The translations under genes were made by a program, and so were the position numbers. The notes under the pieces are model-generated. The model did no database searches, was not told the origin of the DNA, and saw nothing but the letters and a program-made list of their open reading frames with translations. From contig NZ_CP136336.1 of the NCBI RefSeq assembly GCF_032681285.1, positions 124,001 through 188,000 of the forward strand: a stretch of 64,000 bases of DNA, in the 5' to 3' direction. The stretch is from Piscinibacter gummiphilus (lineage in GTDB: Bacteria > Pseudomonadota > Gammaproteobacteria > Burkholderiales > Burkholderiaceae_C). This document shows, one piece after another, positions 1 to 7,454 of the stretch (position 1 is the first letter of the stretch; each line of letters begins with the position of its first letter).

Positions 1-110
1 GCTCGCAAGGCGGTGGCGAGCGCAGCGCGCCGGCCTCGCGCCCGGCAGCCAAGCAGGCCCCGAAGTCGTCGACCGGCTTCGACGACATGGACGACGACAT
101 CCCGTTCTGA
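1..110 (+). CDS. ssb: Single-stranded DNA-binding protein, C-terminal fragment
   Basis: Only the last 35 codons lie in the window; the reading frame begins at base 3 and stops with TGA at 108-110. The fragment is a Gly/Pro/Ala/Lys-rich linker that ends in the acidic tip DDMDDDIPF. This tip is the hallmark of bacterial SSB, which binds partners such as exonuclease I, RecQ and the clamp loader through its terminal Asp-Asp-hydrophobic-Pro-Phe. The OB fold lies upstream of the window. An 83-base gap separates it from the chromate transporter gene. The identification rests on the tail alone, but that tail is highly specific. Confidence 0.9.
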   Translation, partial: SQGGGERSAPASRPAAKQAPKSSTGFDDMDDDIPF

Positions 111-193
111 TCGCATCCAACGTTTGTGACGCCCGACGCGCCGTGCTCCCGCACGGCGTTGTCGTTTCTGGCTCCAGGTGACATGACACCGCC

Positions 194-1531
194 ATGACCA
201 CACCGTCTTCCACCCCCTCGCCCGTCACCCGCGCCGACGCCTTCCGCTTCTGGCTCAAGCTCGGTTTCATCAGCTTCGGCGGCCCCGCCGGGCAGATCGC
301 GGTGATGCATGAAGAGCTGGTCGAGCGGCGCCGCTGGATTTCCGAAGGCCGCTTCTTGCACGCCCTCAACTACTGCATGCTGCTGCCCGGCCCCGAGGCG
401 CAGCAGCTGGCCACCTACATCGGCTGGCTGATGCACCGCACCTGGGGTGGCCTCGTGGCGGGCGGCCTCTTCGTGCTGCCCTCGCTCTTCATCCTGATCG
501 CGCTGTCATGGGTCTACATGGCCTTCGGCCATGTGCCGGTGATCGCGGGGCTCTTCTACGGCATCAAGCCGGCGGTGACGGCGCTGGTGGTGCACGCCGC
601 CTGGCGCGTCGGCTCGCGCACGCTGAAGAACGGCTGGCTCTGGGGCATCGCCGTGGCCGCCTTCGTGGCGATCTTTGCGTTGCAGCTGCCTTTCCCGCTG
701 ATCGTGCTGGCGGCCGGACTGATCGGCTACGTGGGCGGGCGTGTGGTGCCCGCCAGGTTCAGCGCGGGCGGTGGCCACGGCAAGGCAGCGCCAAGCCACG
801 GGCCGGCCCTCATCGGCGACGACACCCCCACGCCCGAACACGCCCGCTTCAGCTGGGCGCGCTTTCGGGCGGTGCTGGTGGTCTTTCTCGGCCTGTGGGC
901 GCTGGCGCTCGGCGGCCTCACGGCAGCCTTCGGCTGGCAGGCCGTGCTCACGCAGATGGCCTGGTTCTTCACCAAGGCCGCGCTGCTCACGTTCGGCGGT
1001 GCCTATGCGGTGCTGCCCTACGTCTACCAGGGTGCGGTCGACCATCACCACTGGCTCACCGGCCCGCAAATGATCGACGGCCTCGCGCTCGGCGAGACCA
1101 CGCCCGGCCCGCTGATCATGGTCGTGTCGTTCGTGGGCTTCGTCGGCGGCTGGACGAAGGCCCTCTTCGGCCCCGATGCGCTGGTGCTGGCCGGTGCGGC
1201 GGCGGCCACCGTCGTCACCTTCTTCACCTTCCTGCCCTCGTTCTTCTTCATCTTCCTCGGCGCGCCGTTCATCGAGACGACGCACGGCAAGCTGCAGTTC
1301 ACCGCGCCGCTCACCGGCATCACGGCGGCGGTGGTGGGCGTGATCGTGAACCTGGCGGTGTTCTTCGCGTACCACGTGCTGTGGCCCAAGGGGCTCGGCG
1401 GCCCGTTCGAATGGGCCTCGGCCGCGATCGGGGTAGCGGCGGGCGTGGCGCTCTTCCGCTTCAAGCTCGGCGTGATTCCGGTGATCGCCGGCAGCGCGCT
1501 GGCGGGCCTCGCCCTCCAGATGCTGCGTTAG
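194..1531 (+). CDS. chrA: Chromate transporter, long-chain ChrA type
   Basis: A 445-residue integral membrane protein with two homologous CHR halves, the long-chain form of the chromate ion transporter family. The first half carries FGGPAGQIAVMHEE (about residues 28-41) and NYCMLLPGPEAQQLA; the second carries FGGAYAVLPYVYQ and LGETTPGPLIMV (about 290-310). These are the two diagnostic signatures. Family members export chromate across the inner membrane. The halves are joined by a hydrophilic, His-rich stretch near residues 190-220. The ATG at 194 is the first start after ssb, and no strong Shine-Dalgarno is seen. It appears monocistronic, with 149 bases before the next gene and no chrB regulator alongside. 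Substrates other than chromate cannot be excluded. Confidence 0.93.
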   Translation: MTTPSSTPSPVTRADAFRFWLKLGFISFGGPAGQIAVMHEELVERRRWISEGRFLHALNYCMLLPGPEAQQLATYIGWLMHRTWGGLVAGGLFVLPSLFILIALSWVYMAFGHVPVIAGLFYGIKPAVTALVVHAAWRVGSRTLKNGWLWGIAVAAFVAIFALQLPFPLIVLAAGLIGYVGGRVVPARFSAGGGHGKAAPSHGPALIGDDTPTPEHARFSWARFRAVLVVFLGLWALALGGLTAAFGWQAVLTQMAWFFTKAALLTFGGAYAVLPYVYQGAVDHHHWLTGPQMIDGLALGETTPGPLIMVVSFVGFVGGWTKALFGPDALVLAGAAAATVVTFFTFLPSFFFIFLGAPFIETTHGKLQFTAPLTGITAAVVGVIVNLAVFFAYHVLWPKGLGGPFEWASAAIGVAAGVALFRFKLGVIPVIAGSALAGLALQMLR

Positions 1532-1680
1532 CCATCCTGCACAGCTTGCGCACCCCTTTCCCACCGGCGTTCCACTGTTTGCCCACAGGGTTTGCGGCAG
1601 TTGTCCACAGGCCTGGCGGCGCGAGTGCGCAGCTTGGGCAACAATTTGCCGATCCATCCCAAGACGCCCAGGAGGCCGAC

Positions 1681-2280
1681 ATGACCCAGATTCATTCCCA
1701 CGAAGACGACAAGCCCGTCATCAACGTCGAAAAGACCGACCGCCTCGAAGACCAGCTCGCCTTCAAGTCGCGCTATGTGCTCGTCTTCGGCGCCATCGAC
1801 GACAAGCTCGCGCATGCCACCTGCCGCCGCCTGCTGGCCCTGTCTGAAGAATCCGATGCGCCAATCACCATGCTGATCTCGTCGCCCGGCGGCCATGTGG
1901 AGTCGGGCGATGCCATCCACGACCTGATCCGTTTCGTGCGGGCGCCGGTCACGGTGGTGGGCACCGGCTGGGTGGCGAGTGCCGGCGCGCACATCTTCCT
2001 GGCCGCGCCGAAGGAGCGCCGCCTGTGCCTGCCCAACACGCGTTTCATGATCCACCAGCCGGCCGGTGGCGCGGGCGGCCAGGCGACCGACATCGCCATC
2101 CAGGCCAAGGAGATCCTGCGCACCCGCGAGCGCATCGCCCGCGTGATCTCCAAGCAGACCGGCAAGCCCTACGACACGGTGAAGACCGACATGGAGCGCG
2201 ACTTCTGGCTGAGCGCCCAGGAGGCCATCGACTACGGCATCGTCTCGCGCATCGTCGAGACGCAAAACGACATCGCTTGA
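1681..2280 (+). CDS. ClpP-family serine protease paralogue
   Basis: A 199-residue member of the ClpP (S14) family. The catalytic triad is intact: Ser100 in GWVASAGA, His125 in MIHQP and Asp174 in ERDFW, almost the same spacing as in E. coli ClpP. The glycine-rich oxyanion loop SSPGG is at 67-71. The first 30 residues are hydrophilic and unlike the usual ClpP propeptide. The ATG at 1681 follows a GGAGG at 1672-1676; a longer open frame upstream overlaps chrA out of frame and is not credible. No clpX or clpA is adjacent, so this is probably the second ClpP seen in many Burkholderiales rather than the housekeeping enzyme. Its unfoldase partner and substrates are unknown. Confidence 0.88.
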   Translation: MTQIHSHEDDKPVINVEKTDRLEDQLAFKSRYVLVFGAIDDKLAHATCRRLLALSEESDAPITMLISSPGGHVESGDAIHDLIRFVRAPVTVVGTGWVASAGAHIFLAAPKERRLCLPNTRFMIHQPAGGAGGQATDIAIQAKEILRTRERIARVISKQTGKPYDTVKTDMERDFWLSAQEAIDYGIVSRIVETQNDIA

Positions 2281-2385
2281 CCGAGGTCAGGCCGGGGTGG
2301 CAAATAAAAACCCTGGCCTTCCACAAGCGTGCCGGGCACGCTAGGCTGCACGCGTCCGTCCCCTCCCGATGCAAGGAGCGACCCG

Positions 2386-2745
2386 ATGCCGCACTACGTC
2401 GATGGCTTCCTCTTGGCCGTCCCGAAAGACAAGGTCGAGGCCTACCGCAAGCTCGCGCAGGACGCGTCGGTGGTCTGGAAGGAGCATGGCGCGGTCGCCT
2501 ATTTCGAGGGCCTGGCCGACGACGTGCAGCCGGGCAAGCTCACCTCCTTTCCGCAGGCGGTGCAGCTGAAGGACGACGAGGTCGTCATCTTTTCCTGGAT
2601 CGTCTACAACTCGCGCGAGCAGCGCGACGAGGTCAACGCGAAGGTGATGGCCGACCCGCGCATCGCCAATCTGGATCCGAAGACCATGCCCTTCGACGGC
2701 GAGCGAATGATCTACGGTGGCTTCAGCAGCCTCGTTGAAGCGTAA
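2386..2745 (+). CDS. DUF1428 family protein
   Basis: A 119-residue soluble protein of the DUF1428 family, an alpha/beta-barrel dimer fold of unknown function. Recognisable family segments are the N-terminal YVDGFLLAVPKDK, WKEHGAVAYFE near residue 35, and the C-terminal FDGERMIYGGF. The start at 2386 has an AAGGAG Shine-Dalgarno at 2372-2377; the upstream in-frame codons are not conserved in character. It is a stand-alone gene, 105 bases after the ClpP paralogue and 120 bases before a small hypothetical gene. No signal peptide or membrane segment is visible. Family assignment is confident; the biological role is unknown. Confidence 0.85.
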   Translation: MPHYVDGFLLAVPKDKVEAYRKLAQDASVVWKEHGAVAYFEGLADDVQPGKLTSFPQAVQLKDDEVVIFSWIVYNSREQRDEVNAKVMADPRIANLDPKTMPFDGERMIYGGFSSLVEA

Positions 2746-2865
2746 CCAGCGGTTGCGCGTGTAGGACGGAACCTACAAGCGCGAAAGCCTTTGCCCGGTT
2801 GTGGCCTTGCCCGGCCGGTTTCGAGAATGGGTGTCCATCGACCCCGGCACACAGGAGCAAACGCC

Positions 2866-3087
2866 ATGTCTCAAAGCGCACGCATCACCGGCCCCGTGGT
2901 CTACCGCGAAGGTGACGGCCCGAACATCACCATCCCCGAAGGTCCGATCGAATTCCAGGAATCGGAGTTCGACGTGACCCTCAGCTGGTCAGAGGGCAAC
3001 ACGCGCGGGGTGACGGCCATTCCGCTGAGCGAATTCCACCGCTACCTCGCGTCCCGCGCGATCCAGGTCGAGGGCCAGCCCGGCTGA
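2866..3087 (+). CDS. Small hypothetical protein
   Basis: A 73-residue acidic protein that I do not recognise. It begins MSQSARITGPVVYREGDGP, has a run of beta-prone segments (ITIPEGPIEF, FDVTLSW) and ends in AIQVEGQPG. There is no signal peptide, cysteine or membrane helix. The ATG at 2866 is chosen because AGGAG lies at 2853-2857; an in-frame upstream start at 2791 has no ribosome-binding site. It is convergent with the ABC permease gene that ends at 3131. The 43-base gap holds three imperfect repeats of TTCACCGCG but no convincing terminator. Confidence 0.7.
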   Translation: MSQSARITGPVVYREGDGPNITIPEGPIEFQESEFDVTLSWSEGNTRGVTAIPLSEFHRYLASRAIQVEGQPG

Positions 3088-3130
3088 GGCCTCTTCAGCG
3101 GCCCTTCACCGCGTACTTCACCGCGGTTCT

Positions 3131-3898
3131 TTACCGCATGAGGGCCCGCCGCGTGAGGAACGACAGCCCGTCCACCGCCAGCACCAGGGCCATCATGGCC
3201 AGCAGCACGGTACAGCTCTCGTGCATCTGGAAGAGGCTCAGGTGGTAGCCGAGCGTCTGGCCCAGCCCCCCTGCGCCCACCACGCCCAGCACGGCGGCGG
3301 CGCGGATGTTGTTCTCCCAGCGGTAGAGCGCATACGAGAGCAACTGCGGCAGCACCTGCGGCAGCGTGGCCCAGAGGAACACCTTCGGGCTTGAGACGCC
3401 GCGCACGCGCAGCGCCAGCGCCGGCTCGGGCGCGGCGTTTTCGATCGCCTCGGCGAAGAGCCGGCCCAGCACGCCGGTGGTGTGCAGCGCCAGCGCCAGC
3501 GTGCCCGGGAAGGGCCCCAGGCCCGCGGCCACGAGCAGCAGCGAGGCCCACACCAGCTCGGGCACCGAGCGCAGCACGTTGAGCAGAAGGCGCGCGGCGC
3601 TGCGGGCGACCACATGGCCGCGGGCACTCGCCGGCAGTGCGATCGCGAGCCCGGCCACGCCGGCGAGCAGGGTGCCAAGCAGCGACATCGCCAAGGTCTC
3701 GCCCGCGCCCTGCACGGTCTTGCGCAGGAAGTTGGCCGAGGTTTCCGGCGGGAAGAAGCTCGCACCGAACGCGCCCATCTTCTGCAGCGCATCCGGCGAA
3801 AGGAACTCGGCCCAGCGCAGATCCAGCGTCGCAAAGCTCGCGAGCACGAGCGCGGCGATGCCCAGCAGCACCAGGAGGGCGCGGCGACGGCTCGTCAT
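3131..3898 (-). CDS. PhnE-type ABC permease, second subunit
   Basis: A 255-residue inner-membrane permease of the PhnE family (phosphonate/phosphite-type oxyanion uptake). It has five to six hydrophobic segments and the cytoplasmic coupling loop of this family, RVRGVSSPKVFLWATLPQVLP, followed by the conserved YRWENNIRAAAVLGVVGAGGLG-type region at about residues 190-212. The ATG overlaps the stop of the preceding permease gene in an ATGA junction, so the two are translationally coupled. It is the last gene of the selU-phnD-phnC-phnE-phnE operon. Two PhnE-like subunits probably form a heterodimeric pore. Selenium oxyanion transport is inferred from context; the sequence alone says only a PhnE-class permease. 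Confidence 0.85.
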   Translation of the reverse strand: MTSRRRALLVLLGIAALVLASFATLDLRWAEFLSPDALQKMGAFGASFFPPETSANFLRKTVQGAGETLAMSLLGTLLAGVAGLAIALPASARGHVVARSAARLLLNVLRSVPELVWASLLLVAAGLGPFPGTLALALHTTGVLGRLFAEAIENAAPEPALALRVRGVSSPKVFLWATLPQVLPQLLSYALYRWENNIRAAAVLGVVGAGGLGQTLGYHLSLFQMHESCTVLLAMMALVLAVDGLSFLTRRALMR

Positions 3899-4722
3899 GC
3901 GATCTCCCGTCGCAGCCACGCGCTGAGCCGGTCGCTCAACGCGACGAGCGCCACGAACACCAGCAGGATGGCGCCCACCTCGGCGCCGGCAAACATCTTG
4001 GTCGCGGTGTCGAGCTGCTGCCCGAGGCCACCCGCGCCCACGAAGCCCAGCACCACCGATGAGCGGATCGCACATTCCCAGCGGTAGAGCGTGTAGCTCG
4101 TGAGCTCGGGTGCGCACTGCGGCAGCGCGCCGAAGAAGAGGGCCTGCAGCCGCCCGCTGCCGTTGCGCAGCAGGGCCAGCGTGGGCGTGGCGTCGCTGCT
4201 GTCGAGGATCTCGGCGTAGACCTTGCCAAGCATGCCGCCGTAGGCGATGGCGATGGCCAGCACGCCCGCGGTGGGCCCCAGGCCGACCACGCGCACGAAG
4301 ACGAGCGCCCACACGAGTTCCGGGATGGAGCGCAGCACCACCAGCAGCCAGCGTGCGGCCTGGCGCAGCGCCTGCGGGCCGCGGGCCATGGGCGTGCCGA
4401 GCGCGCTCGTCGAAAGCCGGGTGCTGGCCATGAGCGCGAGCGGCACGGCGATGAGCCAGGCCAGCGTGAGCCCGGCTGTCGCGATGGCCACCGTGCGCCA
4501 GGTCTCGCGCGCCAGCATCGCGAGGAACTCGGCGTCGTGCCGAGGCGGTGCGAAGTCGCGCACGAAGTGCCAGGTCGATGCGAGGCTGCGTGCATCGGCC
4601 AATGTCAGCGGGTTGAACTCGGTCCAGACCACGAGTGGCCACAGCAGCACCGCGCCCACGAGCAGGGCCGTCCAGCGGCGCAGCCAGGCAGGGTCGTGCG
4701 AGGGCGAGACGCTCAGCGGCAC
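3895..4722 (-). CDS. PhnE-type ABC permease, first subunit
   Basis: A 275-residue PhnE-family permease with a first hydrophobic segment at about residues 15-32, followed by further membrane helices and the YRWECAIRSSVVLGFVGAGG coupling region near residue 215. The start is a GTG at 4722 that lies inside the end of the ATPase gene (sequence ATGTGCCGCTGA), a 10-base overlap consistent with translational coupling. Its stop overlaps the ATG of the second permease. A longer upstream frame exists but would run through the ATPase gene. It should form the membrane channel together with the second PhnE-like subunit; the substrate is discussed under the binding protein. Confidence 0.85.
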   Translation of the reverse strand: MPLSVSPSHDPAWLRRWTALLVGAVLLWPLVVWTEFNPLTLADARSLASTWHFVRDFAPPRHDAEFLAMLARETWRTVAIATAGLTLAWLIAVPLALMASTRLSTSALGTPMARGPQALRQAARWLLVVLRSIPELVWALVFVRVVGLGPTAGVLAIAIAYGGMLGKVYAEILDSSDATPTLALLRNGSGRLQALFFGALPQCAPELTSYTLYRWECAIRSSVVLGFVGAGGLGQQLDTATKMFAGAEVGAILLVFVALVALSDRLSAWLRREIA

Positions 4723-5522
4723 ATCGCCTCGGGCAAGCCGGGGTTGTGCATCGGCGCGGGGTGCGAGCTGTCGCCAGCCTCGCGCCCGGCGTAGAGCGCC
4801 TGCAGCGCGTCGTCGCTCAGGCCGCTCGACGGGCCGTCGTACACGCACTCGCCATCACGCAGCGCCACGATGCGCGGAAAACGCTCACGCGCCACCGCCA
4901 CCTGGTGCAGGCTGACCACCAGCGTGCGCTGCTCGCGCCGCGCGCGCTCGGTGAGCGTGGTGATGACCTGCTGCGCGCGCGTCGGGTCGAGGGCCGACAG
5001 CGGCTCGTCGATCAACCACAGCTCGGCCTGCGACACGAGCGCACGTGCCAGCCCGACGCGCTGTCGCTCGCCACCCGAGAGGCGGTCGACCCGCTCCCAC
5101 AGCTTGTCGGCGAGGTCCAGCGTGGTCAGCGCCTCGTGGGCCAGCGAAGCATCGCGCGGGTGCCACAGCGTGCGCAGGCTCGTCCACAGGCTCATGGCCG
5201 GCAGGCGGCCGGCGAGCACCGAGGCCACCACGCGCTGGCGCGGCGGCAGCGGCGGCACCTGCGGCGCGAGAAAGAGCCGCGCGCGCAGCCGCTGGCGCTG
5301 CGCTGAACTCAGCTGCCAGGGCGATACCTCGAAGAGCTTCAGCTCGCCCAACAGCGGCTGCAGCGCACAGGCCAGTGCCATCAACAGCGTGGTCTTGCCG
5401 GCGCCCGAAGCACCGATCACCGCCACCTGCTCGCCCGGCGCGATGCGCAGGCTCACGCCCCTGAGCGCGGCACCGCGCGCGCCGGGGGCGGCCGCGACCG
5501 ACAGGTGCTGCAGCTCGATCAC
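4713..5522 (-). CDS. PhnC-type ABC transporter ATP-binding protein
   Basis: A 269-residue ABC ATPase. Walker A is GASGAGKTT (about residues 37-45), the signature is LSGGERQRVGLARAL and Walker B is LWLIDEPLSALDP, with the H-loop in VVSLHQV. The order of these motifs and the gene context place it with PhnC, the ATPase of phosphonate-class importers. Translation starts at a GTG (5522) that directly follows the stop codon of the binding-protein gene. It overlaps the first permease gene by 10 bases. The C-terminal 30 residues after the nucleotide-binding domain are short and not conserved. Confidence 0.88.
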   Translation of the reverse strand: MIELQHLSVAAAPGARGAALRGVSLRIAPGEQVAVIGASGAGKTTLLMALACALQPLLGELKLFEVSPWQLSSAQRQRLRARLFLAPQVPPLPPRQRVVASVLAGRLPAMSLWTSLRTLWHPRDASLAHEALTTLDLADKLWERVDRLSGGERQRVGLARALVSQAELWLIDEPLSALDPTRAQQVITTLTERARREQRTLVVSLHQVAVARERFPRIVALRDGECVYDGPSSGLSDDALQALYAGREAGDSSHPAPMHNPGLPEAMCR

Positions 5523-6380
5523 TTACTTCAGCAGCCCGGCGTTTTCGGCCGCGGCGCGGATGCCGGCGTAGTTCTCGGCCTTGGTGGGCACGAAGCGCGT
5601 CGCACGTTGCAGCGCGAGGATCTCCTTGCCCTGCGGCGTGTTGGGGTCGAGCGTGAGGAAGGCCTGCCTGATCTTCTCGCGCAGCTCGGCCGGCATGTCG
5701 GCATGCACCGTCCAGTTGTAGTCGTAGTAGGGCGGCGTCGTGTAGAACACTCTCACCTGCGTGGTGTCGACCTTCTTGTCGGCGACGAACTTCTCCCACA
5801 CCGAGATGTTGAGCGCGCCGGCGTCGACCTTGCCGCTGGCCACCGCGGCGATGGTCGCGTCGTGCGCGCCGGAGAAACTCACGCGCTTCAGGTCCACATC
5901 GGGGTTGATCTTCGAGGCCAGCAGGAAGCTGCGCGGCATCAGGTGCCCCGAGGTGCTGGAGGCCGAGCCGAAGCTCAGGGTCTTGCCCTTCAGGTCGTCG
6001 AGCTTGGCGATGCCGCTCTTCGCGTCGGTGATGAAGACCGAGCGGAAGCGCTCGTCTTCCTCGCGCTGCACCAGCGGCACCGTCTTGCCGCCCGAGCGCA
6101 CGTGGGCCTGCACGAAGGTGAAGCCGCCGAACCAGGCGAGGTCGATCTTGCGGTGCACCAGCGTCTCGACCGCCGCGGCGTAGTCGGTGACCGGCGTCCA
6201 CTCGACCTTCATGCCGAGCTTCGATTCGAGGTAGGCCCCGAGCGGCGCGAACTTGCGCGCGAGTTCGGTGGGCGACTCGTCGGGGATGGCCGTGACGCGC
6301 AGCACCGGCGTCTGGGCGAGGGCCCAGGGGCTGGCGGCGAGCGCGGCGAGGCTGAGCAGGTGTCGGCGGAAGGTGTTCAT
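5523..6380 (-). CDS. Periplasmic binding protein, PhnD class, putative selenium oxyanion receptor
   Basis: A 285-residue exported binding protein. A signal peptide (MNTFRRHLLSLAALAASPWALA) probably ends near residue 22. The mature part has PhnD-family features: RVTAIPDESP at the start, the stretch KIDLAWFGGFTFVQA, LSFGSASSTSGHLMPR and a conserved GAHDATIAAVASGKVDAGA. Within the phosphate/phosphonate-binding superfamily there is a recognised clade, annotated as putative selenate binding protein, that occurs beside selD and selU. Here the gene starts 7 bases after selU on the same strand, and selD is divergent, so a selenium oxyanion is the best guess. Phosphonate or phosphite remain possible; ligand specificity is not shown by the sequence. 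Confidence 0.82.
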   Translation of the reverse strand: MNTFRRHLLSLAALAASPWALAQTPVLRVTAIPDESPTELARKFAPLGAYLESKLGMKVEWTPVTDYAAAVETLVHRKIDLAWFGGFTFVQAHVRSGGKTVPLVQREEDERFRSVFITDAKSGIAKLDDLKGKTLSFGSASSTSGHLMPRSFLLASKINPDVDLKRVSFSGAHDATIAAVASGKVDAGALNISVWEKFVADKKVDTTQVRVFYTTPPYYDYNWTVHADMPAELREKIRQAFLTLDPNTPQGKEILALQRATRFVPTKAENYAGIRAAAENAGLLK

Positions 6381-6387
6381 GAGGTGG

Positions 6388-7434
6388 TCAGGGAAGTGAA
6401 GCGATCTGTCGGGCCAGCGCGGCGATGCCGTCGGGTGTGAGGTCGTCGGTCTCGACGCGCCGTGCCTGCGTGAGCCGCTGCAGGTGGCGGCCCTGCGAGC
6501 GGGCGTACTGCGGGTCGTAGTGCTCGGCCATCAGCGCGGCGAACAGCGGTGGCAGCTCGCGGGCCAGCGCCCAAGCCTGCCATTGTGCGAGGGTCTCGTT
6601 GGGCAGCAGGCCCTTCAGTGCGCCGAGCTTGTCGGCCAGGGCCTGCGGCTCATCGCCGAGCCAGGCGTAGTCGCGCAGCAGATAGGCCAGGCGCGCCGCG
6701 GCCGTGGCGGCAATCTCGACGACGGGGCTCTCACGCAGGCGCAGCAGCAGTGCGTCGGGTACGGTGATGCGGCCGATGCGGCGGCTCTCGGCTTCGACCC
6801 ACACGCGGCGCGTGGGGTCGAGCAGTTCCAGCGCGCTCATGAGTTGCGTCTCGAAGCCCTTCTGCGACGGCTGCTCGCGCCCCGGCACGGCGCCCAGCAC
6901 CGAGCCGCGGTGCGCGGCCAGCGCTTCGAGGTCGAGCACCTGCTCGCCCTGCTCGCGCAAGGCTTGCAGCACGCGGGTCTTGGCGCTGCCCGTTGGGCCG
7001 CACAGCACGTGCAACTGCAAGCGGGGGCACAGCATCGACAGCCGCTGCATGACGTGGTGGCGGAAAGCCTTGTAGCCACCCTTCAGCTGCTGCGCGTCCC
7101 AGCCCACCAGGCGCAGCCAGGTGACGAAGCTGCCGCTTCTCATGCCGCCGCGCCAGCAGTAGACGAGCGGGCGCCAGTCGCGCGGCTTGTCGGCGAAGCG
7201 TTCGTCGAGGTGGCGGGCGATGTTGCGCGCGACCATGGCGCCGCCGATCTTGCGGGCCTCGAAGGCCGAGACCTGCACGTAGGTCGTGCCGGTGATGCGG
7301 CGCTCCTCGTCGTCGAGCACCGGGCAGTTGATGGCGCCGGGGATGTGGTCGAGCGCGTACTCCGCGGGCGAGCGGGCGTCGATGATGACGCTGAACTCGG
7401 CAAGATCGTCGACCGTGTACAGCCGGTGGCTCAC
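6388..7434 (-). CDS. selU: tRNA 2-selenouridine synthase
   Basis: A 348-residue SelU (MnmH/YbbB). Residues 1-120 form a rhodanese domain with the catalytic Cys93 in VYCWRGGMRSG. A P-loop ATP/GTP-binding motif GPTGSAKT is at 146-153, within the C-terminal nucleotide-binding domain. The enzyme replaces sulfur by selenium in 5-methylaminomethyl-2-thiouridine at the wobble position of tRNAs for Lys, Glu and Gln, via a geranylated intermediate, using selenophosphate. Start is a GTG at 7434. It is the first gene of the operon with the PhnDCEE-type transporter and lies head to head with selD, only 20 bases away. The association with selD is what would be expected for an organism that uses selenium for tRNA. 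Confidence 0.95.
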   Translation of the reverse strand: MSHRLYTVDDLAEFSVIIDARSPAEYALDHIPGAINCPVLDDEERRITGTTYVQVSAFEARKIGGAMVARNIARHLDERFADKPRDWRPLVYCWRGGMRSGSFVTWLRLVGWDAQQLKGGYKAFRHHVMQRLSMLCPRLQLHVLCGPTGSAKTRVLQALREQGEQVLDLEALAAHRGSVLGAVPGREQPSQKGFETQLMSALELLDPTRRVWVEAESRRIGRITVPDALLLRLRESPVVEIAATAAARLAYLLRDYAWLGDEPQALADKLGALKGLLPNETLAQWQAWALARELPPLFAALMAEHYDPQYARSQGRHLQRLTQARRVETDDLTPDGIAALARQIASLP

Positions 7435-7454
7435 TTTTGTTTCACACTCACGAG

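Noticed and set aside
1579..1609. TTGCCCACA and TTGTCCACA resembling DnaA boxes upstream of the ClpP paralogue
   Set aside because: Only two imperfect boxes, no AT-rich unwinding region and no dnaA or dnaN nearby, so not an origin.
508..2280. A 590-codon plus-strand frame starting inside chrA
   Set aside because: Its first 390 codons are an out-of-frame shadow of chrA; only the ClpP-like part from 1681 has family features and a ribosome site.
3088..3130. Three imperfect TTCACCGCG repeats between convergent genes
   Set aside because: Too short and too few to call a repeat array, and they form no terminator stem.
3131..6380. Phosphonate importer serving the C-P lyase
   Set aside because: The motifs fit, but the operon starts with selU and lies 33 kb from phnG; kept as an alternative only.
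7437..7454. TTG start for selD adding six residues
   Set aside because: The ATG at 7455 places the catalytic cysteine at position 17 as in E. coli SelD, and the TTG has no better ribosome site.
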